Assembly (NCBI GenBank): GCA_002404055.1
Contig: DHIZ01000143.1
Coordinates: 2,314 to 31,475, forward strand
Direction of reading: 5' to 3'
Length of the DNA: 29,162 nucleotides
Source: Chloroflexi bacterium UBA4733
Lineage (GTDB): Bacteria > Chloroflexota > UBA4733
A program made the translations under genes and the position numbers. Shown here piece by piece: positions 7,732-14,623 of the stretch (positions are counted from its first letter, which is position 1; each line of letters begins with the position of its first letter). The notes below the pieces were generated by a model, which saw only the letters and a list, made by a program, of their open reading frames with translations, was not told the DNA's origin and searched no databases.

Positions 7732-7873
7732 CCGGCGCTTCCCCTTCCGACTGGCCCAGTTCCTATGGGCCGGTCACATTTGCAAAACTGCTGATGTTAC
7801 AGCCACGTAGGTTATAAGACTCTCAATGATACAGTAGCAGCATGACGACGCTACCGTACACGTCCTGTTCTTT

Positions 7874-7885
7874 CGGGCTAGCCCG
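7874..7885. promoter_or_regulatory. 12-bp perfect palindrome upstream of the HD-domain gene
   Basis: CGGGCTAGCCCG is a perfect palindrome located about 20 bases before a possible extended -10 element (7902-7910). It would fall on the -35 region of that promoter, a typical place for a dimeric repressor or activator. No cognate regulator is identified in the window. Confidence 0.35.
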
Positions 7886-7901
7886 CACGGTGGGGCGGTC
7901 G

Positions 7902-7910
7902 TGCTATGCT
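7902..7910 (+). promoter_or_regulatory. Candidate extended -10 promoter for the HD-domain gene
   Basis: TGCTATGCT (TGN plus a TATAAT-like hexamer, TATGCT at 7905-7910) would start transcription near 7917, leaving a leader of roughly 60 bases before ATG 7980. No -35 consensus is visible 17 bases upstream, as tolerated by extended -10 promoters. If real, it argues against translation from the upstream ATG at 7842. Confidence 0.3.
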
Positions 7911-7979
7911 GAGCCGTTCACGTTTTTTGGGAACAATTGGGCGGTATTGCCCTTCGTAGGCGCCAGGCATGGGGATCCG

Positions 7980-8900
7980 ATGGCACAGGACCAGGCACGC
8001 GAGTCGGCGGAGCCATTCCCTCCAGAGACGACAACCACCATCAGCGGCACGGCCGTCAGCGGTCCTCCAGAGCAACAACTGCGGGTTGCCGGTACTGCAT
8101 TGCGCCACCCGGAACCGGCCCTCAGCGGCGGCTTCTCGGTGCCGACGCGGCGCAACCAGAAGCTGGAGGGGCTGCTGGAGTGCATCCGCCAGGATGCCGA
8201 ACTGCACCAACTATGGCGCTGCGCCAACGTGAATGCCATCGACCGCTCCCACATTACCGACCACGGCCCGGTGCATGTGCGTATTGTCGCCAACATCGCC
8301 CTCCGCATCTTGCGGTTGCTCTTTGACGCCGGCATTGAAGCGAGCGTCGTCAAGGACCACGGCCTGCATCGATCCGATGCCGAGGTCATCGTGGTGCTGG
8401 CGGCTGCCTTGCACGACATCGGCATCTCCGTCCATCGTCACCAGCACGAGCGCTACAGCTTGATGCTGGCCGGGCCGAAGGCACGCGACCTGCTGTCAAC
8501 GCTCTACGACGAACCGGAGCGCACCATCGTGGTCAGCGAGATGTTGCATGCCATCGTGGCGCACGATTGGGAGGAAACCTGCCTCACCATCGAAGCGGGC
8601 TGCGTTAAGGTTGCCGACGCGCTGGACATGTCGAAGGGGAGGTCGCGCATCCCCTTCCAGGCGGGTAAGCTCGATATTCACTCCGTGTCGGCGGCCGCCA
8701 TCGACCGGGTTATCATCGGCAAGGGTTCGCAGAAGCCGGTGAGCATCGCCATCGAGATGAATAACTCCGCCGGCATCTTCCAGGTCGATGAGTTGCTCAA
8801 ACGCAAGATCGATAACTCCAGCATCCGTGACTATGTCGACGTTCTCGCGTCAATAAAGGGTGATTCGGAGACACGCATCGTGCCGGTCTATAACCATTGA
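7980..8900 (+). CDS. HD-domain metal-dependent phosphohydrolase
   Basis: This is a 306-residue soluble protein if started at ATG 7980; the frame is open to an ATG at 7842, but the extra 46 residues look non-conserved and the later start follows a GGGGA sequence. Residues 1-58 are a Pro/Thr/Ser-rich, probably disordered N-terminus. The HD domain runs from about 85 to 225: H99 (HGPVHVRIV), HD 145-146 (LAAALHDIGIS), H152 to H156 (VHRHQHER), H195/D196 (VAHDWEE) and D213/D216 (VKVADALDMSKGRSRIP). The C-terminal part (DIHSVSAAAIDRVII onward) has alternating hydrophobics of an added beta domain. The family acts on phosphoesters or nucleotides, but the substrate here is unknown. It is divergent from the HD-GYP gene and 43 bases ahead of the next gene. 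Confidence 0.82.
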   Translation: MAQDQARESAEPFPPETTTTISGTAVSGPPEQQLRVAGTALRHPEPALSGGFSVPTRRNQKLEGLLECIRQDAELHQLWRCANVNAIDRSHITDHGPVHVRIVANIALRILRLLFDAGIEASVVKDHGLHRSDAEVIVVLAAALHDIGISVHRHQHERYSLMLAGPKARDLLSTLYDEPERTIVVSEMLHAIVAHDWEETCLTIEAGCVKVADALDMSKGRSRIPFQAGKLDIHSVSAAAIDRVIIGKGSQKPVSIAIEMNNSAGIFQVDELLKRKIDNSSIRDYVDVLASIKGDSETRIVPVYNH

Positions 8901-8943
8901 GCAGGCCCGCCCGGGCGGCGAATGGGGCAGCTCGGTGGCGGCC

Positions 8944-11283
8944 ATGACGCCCACCCGGCTTGTAACGACGGCAGCGGTAAACGGTCCTGCGCCCCACCAG
9001 CACCGGTCGGCGGTGGAGATTTCCCTGCTCGTACTCCTGATCGTGAGTCGCCTGGCACTGGGTACTGCCTACAGCCTGATCCAGCCGCCGCTGGAATCGC
9101 ACGATGAGACCGGCCACAGCGCCTACGTCACCCACATTGCCCAGGACCTGACCCTGCCCGATCCGGGCGGCGTCTTGACCCCATATTTTGACGAAGGGCA
9201 CCAGCCGCCGCTGTACTACGTTGTGCCGGGTCTTATCGGCCACCTGATCGGCGCCAACGGGCAATATACGCCGCCGATGAACGCCTTTTTCCTCAGTGGA
9301 GACGGCAGTCGCGGCGTCAACGCCGCCGTCCATGTGCCAGGTGTCGAAGCTGCTCCGTGGCAGGGAGGATTGCTACTGCTGCACATCGCTCGCTTCTGGT
9401 CGGTCTTACTCGGCGGTCTGGCTGTGCTGCTGGCCTACCTGGCCGGACGACTGGCTCTCCCCAACCGTCCCTGGGTTGCCCTGGCCGGGGCCGCGATCAG
9501 CGCATTTGTGCCAACGTCCCTCGGTGTCACCGATGCCGTGACGAACGACGCGCTGGTGCCGGTCACGTTCGGTCTGGCCCTCCTTGCCGCGCTGGCGCTG
9601 CTGCGGTCGCCTGGTGTGGGCCGCGCCGTCCGGCTCGGTGGGGCGATCGGCCTGAGCTTGCTGACCAAGAACTCCGCTCTGGCCCTGCTGCCCTTTGCCT
9701 TGCTCATCTTGCTCATCCTCTACTGGAGGCAACGGCGGCTTAACGATGTTCTCCGCTGGGGCAGCGCCGTCTACGCCAGTGTCGTCGTAGTCGCCGCCTG
9801 GTGGTATCTGCGCAACCGGCTGCTGTTCGGACACTGGATCACCGACCGCACCGAAAGCAGCTCCCTCATCAACAACCCGGCCTTCCAGGGCACTGCTGTG
9901 CTGCACAGCGCCTCCGGCAGTTTCGTCGGCCGGCTGGTGACGTACACTTTTCGGAGTTTCTGGGTACTGATTGGCTGGGGTACGCTCGGCGCGCCGGACC
10001 GCGTCTATACCGTGCTACTGTCCATCACGTTGCTCAGCCTGGCGGGGTTGCTCTGGTTGACCGTGCGCACCATCAGCCGCCGTCGCCGCCCTCAGGTGGC
10101 GACGGGACAGCCGGCCTGGCTCGGCGCCGTGGTGCTGGCCGCCTTCTGCCTGGTGATGCTACCCGAACCGCTCTACCGCGCCGTTTACTACGAGGCCCCC
10201 ACGCTGGTGCCGGGGCGCTACCTGTTCGGCGCTATTGGCGCCGCCGGTCTGTTGCTGGCCCTTGGGCTTTCCGCTTTCACGGGGCGGCTGCCGGCTTTGC
10301 TGGCAACACCGGGCATGGGGCTTGCCGCGCTCTCAATCTGGCTGCTGCCGAACGTCGTCGTGCCGGCGTATGCAGCACCGCCGCCACTGCCGGCCGGCGC
10401 GACGATTCCTAATTCGGTCGATGTGGTTTTTGGGTCCATGCACCTGATGGGCTATCAGATCGACAGCAACTCGGTAGCGCCGGGCGGCGTGCTGCACGTG
10501 ATCCTCTACTGGCAAGCCCTTCGACCTATGACGACCTCCTTCACCGTGGGTGTCCACGTGGTCGACCGCAACGGCGCCGTATTGGGTGGCGTCGACGGCC
10601 TGCCTGGCCGGGGCAACCTGGGAACGCCGCTTTGGCAGGTGGGCCCAACATATGCTGATCCCTACGACTTGCCCATCCGGACTGATGTGCCGGCCCCCCA
10701 GCTCGGGCGCCTGCTCATAGGCGTGGAGCAGCAGGTGCTGGACCCACAGCCGCACAATCCGGGCTATCTGCGGCCGGTGCCGGTGGCGGCAGCCGATAGC
10801 TCCGGCAAGACGCTGACACCATTCCTCGGTCGTTTCCGCATCGGTCAGCCCGTGACGACCCGGATAACGACACCCGATTACCGGTTCGCCAACGACCTCG
10901 GCCTCCTCTCCGCTACCGTAACGCTCAGCGGTAGCAACCAGGCCAGCGTGGCGCTTCGCCTCCAGGCGCTGCGATCGCCCCTGCCACGCCTCGTTCTCTT
11001 CGCCCACCTGCTCGACGCCGGCGGCAAGGTTGTGGCCGCGGCGCCTGACGCCGAACCGCTCGCCAACCACTACCCGACCGACCTCTGGCTCCCCGGTGAG
11101 ATCGTGGTGGACACCCTGGCGATCAACCTCCCCCCTGCACTTGCGCCTGGCGGACGGGAGATCGAGGTAGGTATCTACGCGCTCGGTCAGCCCGACCAGC
11201 GGTTAACGGTCACCGCCGCCGATGGCACACTGCTACCGGAGAACCGGATCATCCTCCCACTGCCCGCCCTGGCAGCCCGCTGA
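8944..11283 (+). CDS. Polytopic membrane glycosyltransferase-like protein (GT-C/PMT type) with extracytoplasmic C-terminal domain
   Basis: The protein has about 779 residues from ATG 8944 (an in-frame start exists upstream inside the preceding gene). Residues 25-480 contain about ten membrane segments. The first long loop carries HDETGH (53-58) and DEGHQPPLYY (83-92), matching the acidic active-site loop and P-x-LYY stretch of GT-C enzymes that use polyprenyl-linked sugars. The C-terminal 300 residues are soluble and beta-rich, with repeats of the type ILYWQALRPMTTSFTVGVHV and LRLQALRSPLPRLVLFAHL, seen in similar proteins of this phylum from memory. A role in glycosylating surface proteins or polymers is likely but acceptor and donor are unknown. 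The next gene, a surface hydrolase, follows after 12 bases. Confidence 0.78.
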   Translation: MTPTRLVTTAAVNGPAPHQHRSAVEISLLVLLIVSRLALGTAYSLIQPPLESHDETGHSAYVTHIAQDLTLPDPGGVLTPYFDEGHQPPLYYVVPGLIGHLIGANGQYTPPMNAFFLSGDGSRGVNAAVHVPGVEAAPWQGGLLLLHIARFWSVLLGGLAVLLAYLAGRLALPNRPWVALAGAAISAFVPTSLGVTDAVTNDALVPVTFGLALLAALALLRSPGVGRAVRLGGAIGLSLLTKNSALALLPFALLILLILYWRQRRLNDVLRWGSAVYASVVVVAAWWYLRNRLLFGHWITDRTESSSLINNPAFQGTAVLHSASGSFVGRLVTYTFRSFWVLIGWGTLGAPDRVYTVLLSITLLSLAGLLWLTVRTISRRRRPQVATGQPAWLGAVVLAAFCLVMLPEPLYRAVYYEAPTLVPGRYLFGAIGAAGLLLALGLSAFTGRLPALLATPGMGLAALSIWLLPNVVVPAYAAPPPLPAGATIPNSVDVVFGSMHLMGYQIDSNSVAPGGVLHVILYWQALRPMTTSFTVGVHVVDRNGAVLGGVDGLPGRGNLGTPLWQVGPTYADPYDLPIRTDVPAPQLGRLLIGVEQQVLDPQPHNPGYLRPVPVAAADSSGKTLTPFLGRFRIGQPVTTRITTPDYRFANDLGLLSATVTLSGSNQASVALRLQALRSPLPRLVLFAHLLDAGGKVVAAAPDAEPLANHYPTDLWLPGEIVVDTLAINLPPALAPGGREIEVGIYALGQPDQRLTVTAADGTLLPENRIILPLPALAAR

Positions 11284-11295
11284 CCGGAGAGGGAT

Positions 11296-12540
11296 GTGTC
11301 ACTGAGGAATCGTCCGCCACAGCGCCGTCGCACGGGAGCGGGCGTCATCCCCGTCGCCTGCCTCCTGAGCCTCTTGCTTGGGTTCTTCCTGGGGCGAATG
11401 ACAGCGTCGCCGCTGCCTCTCATTGCGGGGCTATCGCCGACACCTCCACCGGTCATGGCGGTTGCAACGGCGACTCCCAGCGCGACGGCCACGCCGACGC
11501 CGTCACCATCGCCAACTGCCATCCCAAGCAGCACCCCAACGGCGCTGCCCACTACCACGCCTATCCCGTCGCCAACGGCTACTGCGACCGCCACGTCGAC
11601 GGCGCCCTCCACACCAGCGGCCACCGCCACGCCCTTCGCGACGGCCACGCCGGTCCCCACCGCCACGCCCACGCGCGGGCCGTTGCGTCTCACCAAATTA
11701 GGGCTTGGCGTGTACGGAAGCGGTGGCGCTTTCCTCACCCAGATGCAGGGCTGGCGACCGTCCGTCATCCTCCTGATGGACCCCGATCCCGGCTTTGCGC
11801 GCAGCGTCCGCGCCGCCTTTCCCAGGGCTTTTATCATCGGCAGACGCTTCGTGACCGACCAGCCGCTCGACAATCCGGCGGCGCGCGGCAGCGCCTTTGC
11901 CGACTATGTAGCCCAACTTGCCCTGCCGCTGAAGGGAGTCGTCAACGCCTGGATGAGCTACAACGAGGTCACCAGCTTTACCAGCCCATCGCAGAACAAC
12001 TACGCCGCCTGGAACACATTCCAGGTTGCCTTCGCCCAGCAACTGCAAGGGCACTACGGCATCGATGCCGTTGCGGGGAACGATGCGACGAGCGCCGTGC
12101 AGCCGGCGGACTACGCGAAGTTCTTCCTGCCGGCGATTGCCGCCAGCCACTACTTCGGCGTCCACGCCTACACCGTGGCGGACGCCCCGTCCATGCAGCA
12201 AGGGACTGGTCCCGCGTCAATGTTGCGCTACCGCCAGATTTATACTGCGCTGGTACAGGCCGACGCCAAGCCGCCGCCCTTCATCCTCACGGAAACCGGC
12301 CTGTACAACGGCTGGCACGGCGTGGAGGCCGACGCCGCCATGGCAGCGGATTTCATCTGGCTGAACAGCGAACTGGAAAAGGACAACTACGTCATCGGCC
12401 AGACTGCCTTTGGTTTGTTCGCTGACGGCAACCAGCAGTGGTCCGGCTTCAACGTGGCCGGCAGCCTCCTGGCAACGCTCGTCGGCAACTACAACTCCTG
12501 TGAGCCGTCGCACCCCTGCCCGCCGGGGCAACAGGGGTGA
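11296..12540 (+). CDS. Membrane-anchored glycoside-hydrolase-like protein with Thr/Pro-rich stalk
   Basis: The 414-residue protein starts at GTG 11296 behind GGAGAGGG. It has a positively charged N-terminus and one membrane segment (residues 17-36, without an obvious cleavage site), then an extended Thr/Pro/Ala/Ser stalk (about 47-128) and a globular domain (131-414). That domain resembles a TIM-barrel hydrolase of clan GH-A: an Asn-Glu pair in MSYNEVTS (E224) where the acid/base sits, GVHAYT (H290) and FILTETGLY (E333) where the nucleophile sits. Two cysteines near the end (C402, C408) could form a disulfide. It is probably co-transcribed with the upstream glycosyltransferase, suggesting processing of a surface glycan. 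Substrate and GH family cannot be named from sequence alone. Confidence 0.75.
   Translation: MSLRNRPPQRRRTGAGVIPVACLLSLLLGFFLGRMTASPLPLIAGLSPTPPPVMAVATATPSATATPTPSPSPTAIPSSTPTALPTTTPIPSPTATATATSTAPSTPAATATPFATATPVPTATPTRGPLRLTKLGLGVYGSGGAFLTQMQGWRPSVILLMDPDPGFARSVRAAFPRAFIIGRRFVTDQPLDNPAARGSAFADYVAQLALPLKGVVNAWMSYNEVTSFTSPSQNNYAAWNTFQVAFAQQLQGHYGIDAVAGNDATSAVQPADYAKFFLPAIAASHYFGVHAYTVADAPSMQQGTGPASMLRYRQIYTALVQADAKPPPFILTETGLYNGWHGVEADAAMAADFIWLNSELEKDNYVIGQTAFGLFADGNQQWSGFNVAGSLLATLVGNYNSCEPSHPCPPGQQG
11436..11680 (+). repeat. Low-complexity Thr/Pro/Ala-coding tract (stalk)
   Basis: About 245 bases made mostly of ACG/GCG/CCG/ACC codons encode repeats of the types ATPT, PSPT and ATAT. It is a proline/threonine linker that would hold the downstream catalytic domain away from the membrane, and the threonines are possible O-glycosylation sites. 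Such tracts tend to vary in length between strains. Confidence 0.75.
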
Positions 12541-12602
12541 GATGCTGCCCCCCGCCCCTGTCTCGCCGTCACACCGGCAACCGGTGAATCGTGTGGCGGG
12601 GC

Positions 12603-12608
12603 TATACT
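12603..12608 (+). promoter_or_regulatory. Candidate -10 box (TATACT) before the secreted-protein gene
   Basis: TATACT lies 53 bases before ATG 12662 in an otherwise GC-rich gap. No convincing -35 hexamer is 16-18 bases upstream. A short hairpin, CACCGG/CCGGTG (12572-12586, loop CAA), lies between it and the previous gene but has no T-run. The 121-base gap suggests the secreted-protein gene has its own promoter. Confidence 0.3.
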
Positions 12609-12661
12609 AAAGAGCAACCGGCCAAGCGCGCCGGCGGCCGTGAATCTGGAGGCAATGACCG

Positions 12662-13651
12662 ATGCCTACATTGTTAAGTCGCGTTACCATGGCTATCAGC
12701 GTCTCTCTGACGTTGCTGCTGACCGGTACTCAACTGGCGCTGGCCGACTCCGGGCTGGCAGTGGATTCGGCCGGCGCGCGAACCCTGACCGGCAATAACG
12801 GCGGGGCAATCGATAGTTTCAACTTCACGGTTCCGCAGCCGGTCGCAGCGCCAACTGTAACGGTCACCTTTACGCCATCGACGTTGGCCGACGGCAATCA
12901 GGCCGGCTTCGTGGTACGGCTCGACGGTACACAGGTCGGCACGGGCGGCCCCACGTCTACGCCCGGTGTCTTGAGCTATACCTTGCCGCAGACGCCGACC
13001 GGCGTCGCCTCAGTGCAGGTCTTCGCCTACAGCGCCATACCCAGTGCCTTCACGATTCAGACGACCGGCGTGCCGTCCAACGTGGCGAATGGGCCGGCCG
13101 CTAACAACAATACGGCGGCGCAGGCTGTACCCGTGAACGGCACGTTGAGCGAGTCTCTACCTGCCGCGACCGGCGGCGCCTTCGCCTATTTCATCTTTCC
13201 ATCGCCTGGCGCTTCGCCACCAACGACCGTCTCGCTTAGCTATAGCCCCGCAGACGCTCGCGTCAATCAAGCAGTCGGCTTCAACGTCATCGATGCCTAT
13301 GGCAACAACATTGGCAGCGCCACCCAGCCCGCCAATCAGAATTTAGCCTCAGCGACGCTCACCCTTGATCTCTCCCGCACATCTGGCGAGTCTCTCGCCG
13401 TCCAGGTCTTCAACTACGCCCAGGGAGTGCCAATCACGTACCGGCTCACCGTGTCCGGTGTCGCACCGGCCTTCGCCACGGCGCCGGTTGCCGCTAGTCC
13501 CTCTGCGGGTACGCCTTCAACGCCGCCGCCTGTCACCGCGGCAGCCCCCGGCTTCCAACCGTTTTGGGTCGAAAACTTCGTCACCACGCCGATTTGGTCC
13601 GGCCCGGATGCGGCGGCGATCAGCCCTAGCGGACCGCCGGCCAACGCCTAG
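12662..13651 (+). CDS. Secreted protein with two tandem beta-sandwich domains, function unknown
   Basis: The 329-residue protein has a signal peptide (residues 1-28, h-region SVSLTLLL, cleavage predicted after LALA). Two similar domains follow, about 38-137 and 156-267. Each runs GGA-x-x-x-F-x-F, a T-V-T/S-L-x-F/Y strand, N-Q-A-x-G-F-x-V, D-x-x-G/T-x-x-x-G, S-x-T-L and a VQVF-x-Y strand, ending near SGV or TGV. They resemble PPC-type bacterial beta-sandwiches. A Pro/Ala/Ser linker (270-297) leads to a C-terminal motif with FWVENFVTTPIWSGPDAAA. GGAGG lies 9 bases before ATG 12662. No catalytic motif is visible; a structural or binding role at the cell surface is likely. The convergent small membrane-protein gene begins 26 bases downstream. 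Confidence 0.72.
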   Translation: MPTLLSRVTMAISVSLTLLLTGTQLALADSGLAVDSAGARTLTGNNGGAIDSFNFTVPQPVAAPTVTVTFTPSTLADGNQAGFVVRLDGTQVGTGGPTSTPGVLSYTLPQTPTGVASVQVFAYSAIPSAFTIQTTGVPSNVANGPAANNNTAAQAVPVNGTLSESLPAATGGAFAYFIFPSPGASPPTTVSLSYSPADARVNQAVGFNVIDAYGNNIGSATQPANQNLASATLTLDLSRTSGESLAVQVFNYAQGVPITYRLTVSGVAPAFATAPVAASPSAGTPSTPPPVTAAAPGFQPFWVENFVTTPIWSGPDAAAISPSGPPANA

Positions 13652-13677
13652 CTGGGACGGTGACCGTGATCGCATCG

Positions 13678-13896
13678 TCAGGCGGGTGACGTGCCTCCGT
13701 GCAGGAGGGCGATGCCCAGGAGGAGCAGCGCCATGCCACCCAGGGCGATGGCCAGCAATATGATGTCCGCCGGCCGGAGCGACGCGCGGTGTTTGACGCC
13801 GGTGATCAGATCAACCCCGAACAGCATCACCCGAAACCCCGCCAGGCACGTCACCACGAGGCCAATGCCCAGGAATCCAGTGGCGACTGATTGCAT
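13678..13896 (-). CDS. Small two-TM membrane protein, unknown function
   Basis: A 72-residue protein with two hydrophobic helices (about 5-27, FLGIGLVVTCLAGFRVMLFG; and 44-66, IILLAIALGGMALLLLGIAL) separated by a short basic loop (TGVKHRASLRPAD). The ATG is preceded by GAGGAAGGACACT, a good Shine-Dalgarno at normal spacing, which supports it as real. I recognise no family. It is isolated: convergent with the secreted-protein gene and divergent from the receiver-domain gene. Confidence 0.6.
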   Translation of the reverse strand: MQSVATGFLGIGLVVTCLAGFRVMLFGVDLITGVKHRASLRPADIILLAIALGGMALLLLGIALLHGGTSPA

Positions 13897-14169
13897 AGTG
13901 TCCTTCCTCTCCAGGTAGCCGCGTCCGCATGTTCGGCGGCACGAAACCCATCATTCTCCTGGCCGGCTCCCTCCTCTCCGCCAATAGTACCGGGTCCTTA
14001 CCATTTCCCGTAGCATGTATCGTGACAGCGAGACCAGAAGGAAGCAGTCTGCCTAACCGTTCTTCGCGGTCCTGCAATATTTAGCCACAATGTACTATCA
14101 TGGTGGCGCGAAAAATGTCATAGAATAGTAGTTGTGGCATCGTCAGTCTTCATGGGGAAAGGAACAGGC
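13897..14169. promoter_or_regulatory. AT-richer intergenic region between divergent genes
   Basis: This 273-base gap holds no convincing gene. Bases 14070-14135 are clearly AT-richer than their surroundings and include TAGAAT (14121-14126), a possible -10 for the downstream receiver-domain gene about 45 bases before its start. No matching -35 is evident. The promoter of the small membrane protein must lie near its left edge. Confidence 0.35.
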
Positions 14170-14556
14170 GTGCTCCCTTCGACATGCATTTTGCTGATAG
14201 ATGACGATGAAACGATTCGCGAACTTGTCAGTGCCGTTCTCGGTGATGAAGGCTACCGCGTCATCGCGGTCCCCGATGCAGATAGTGGCCTGGCAGTGTT
14301 ACGAACATCGCCGCCAAAACTCATCCTCCTTGACAGCATGACGCGGGGGCGCGCCCACTCGGCCTTTGTCAAGGAATACGAGCAGTTCCCGGCGCCTCAC
14401 GCACCAATTTACCTGTTCACCGCCGCCACCGATGCTACAGAGACAGCCGAACAGTTGCGCCTGGCCGGTGTTCTGGCGAAGCCATTCGATATCGAGTCCC
14501 TTGTTGAGTTGGCGGCGGCCCACGGCTGTGAAAAGCATGCGGTGCGTGAGGGGTAG
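14170..14556 (+). CDS. Stand-alone response-regulator receiver domain
   Basis: A 128-residue single receiver (CheY/Spo0F-like) domain with no output domain. Conserved residues: acidic D11-D12 (LLIDDDETIREL), phospho-acceptor D55 (LILLDSMTRGR), T84 (YLFTAAT) and K104-P105 (LAKPFD). The loop after D55 is D-S-M-T-R-G instead of the usual D-x-x-M-P-G, so the gamma loop is altered. Start GTG 14170 is chosen because GGAAAGGA lies 6 bases before it and the translation then opens directly into the first strand; in-frame starts at 14134 and 14152 lack this. No histidine kinase is adjacent, so it is an orphan. The gene is convergent with the lactonase gene 67 bases away. Confidence 0.85.
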   Translation: MLPSTCILLIDDDETIRELVSAVLGDEGYRVIAVPDADSGLAVLRTSPPKLILLDSMTRGRAHSAFVKEYEQFPAPHAPIYLFTAATDATETAEQLRLAGVLAKPFDIESLVELAAAHGCEKHAVREG

Positions 14557-14623
14557 GTGGCTGGCGACGCCGGTTAGCGCCGCGCCCAATAACCGCCGGG
14601 CGGCCGAAAGCGAGAGCGAGGGC

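Noticed and set aside
7813..7818. TATAAG as a -10 box for the HD-domain gene
   Set aside because: No -35 at usable spacing; the extended -10 at 7902-7910 fits the chosen start better.
7902..7928. CGTG/CACG pairing followed by six Ts, as a terminator before the HD gene
   Set aside because: The stem is only 4 bp with a 14-base loop, too weak for an intrinsic terminator.
12572..12586. CACCGG-CAA-CCGGTG hairpin as a terminator for the stalked hydrolase gene
   Set aside because: Only 6 bp, three-base loop and no T-run.
13811..14077. 88-codon minus-strand open frame overlapping the small two-TM gene
   Set aside because: Overlaps a better-supported small gene, has no Shine-Dalgarno and no recognisable features.
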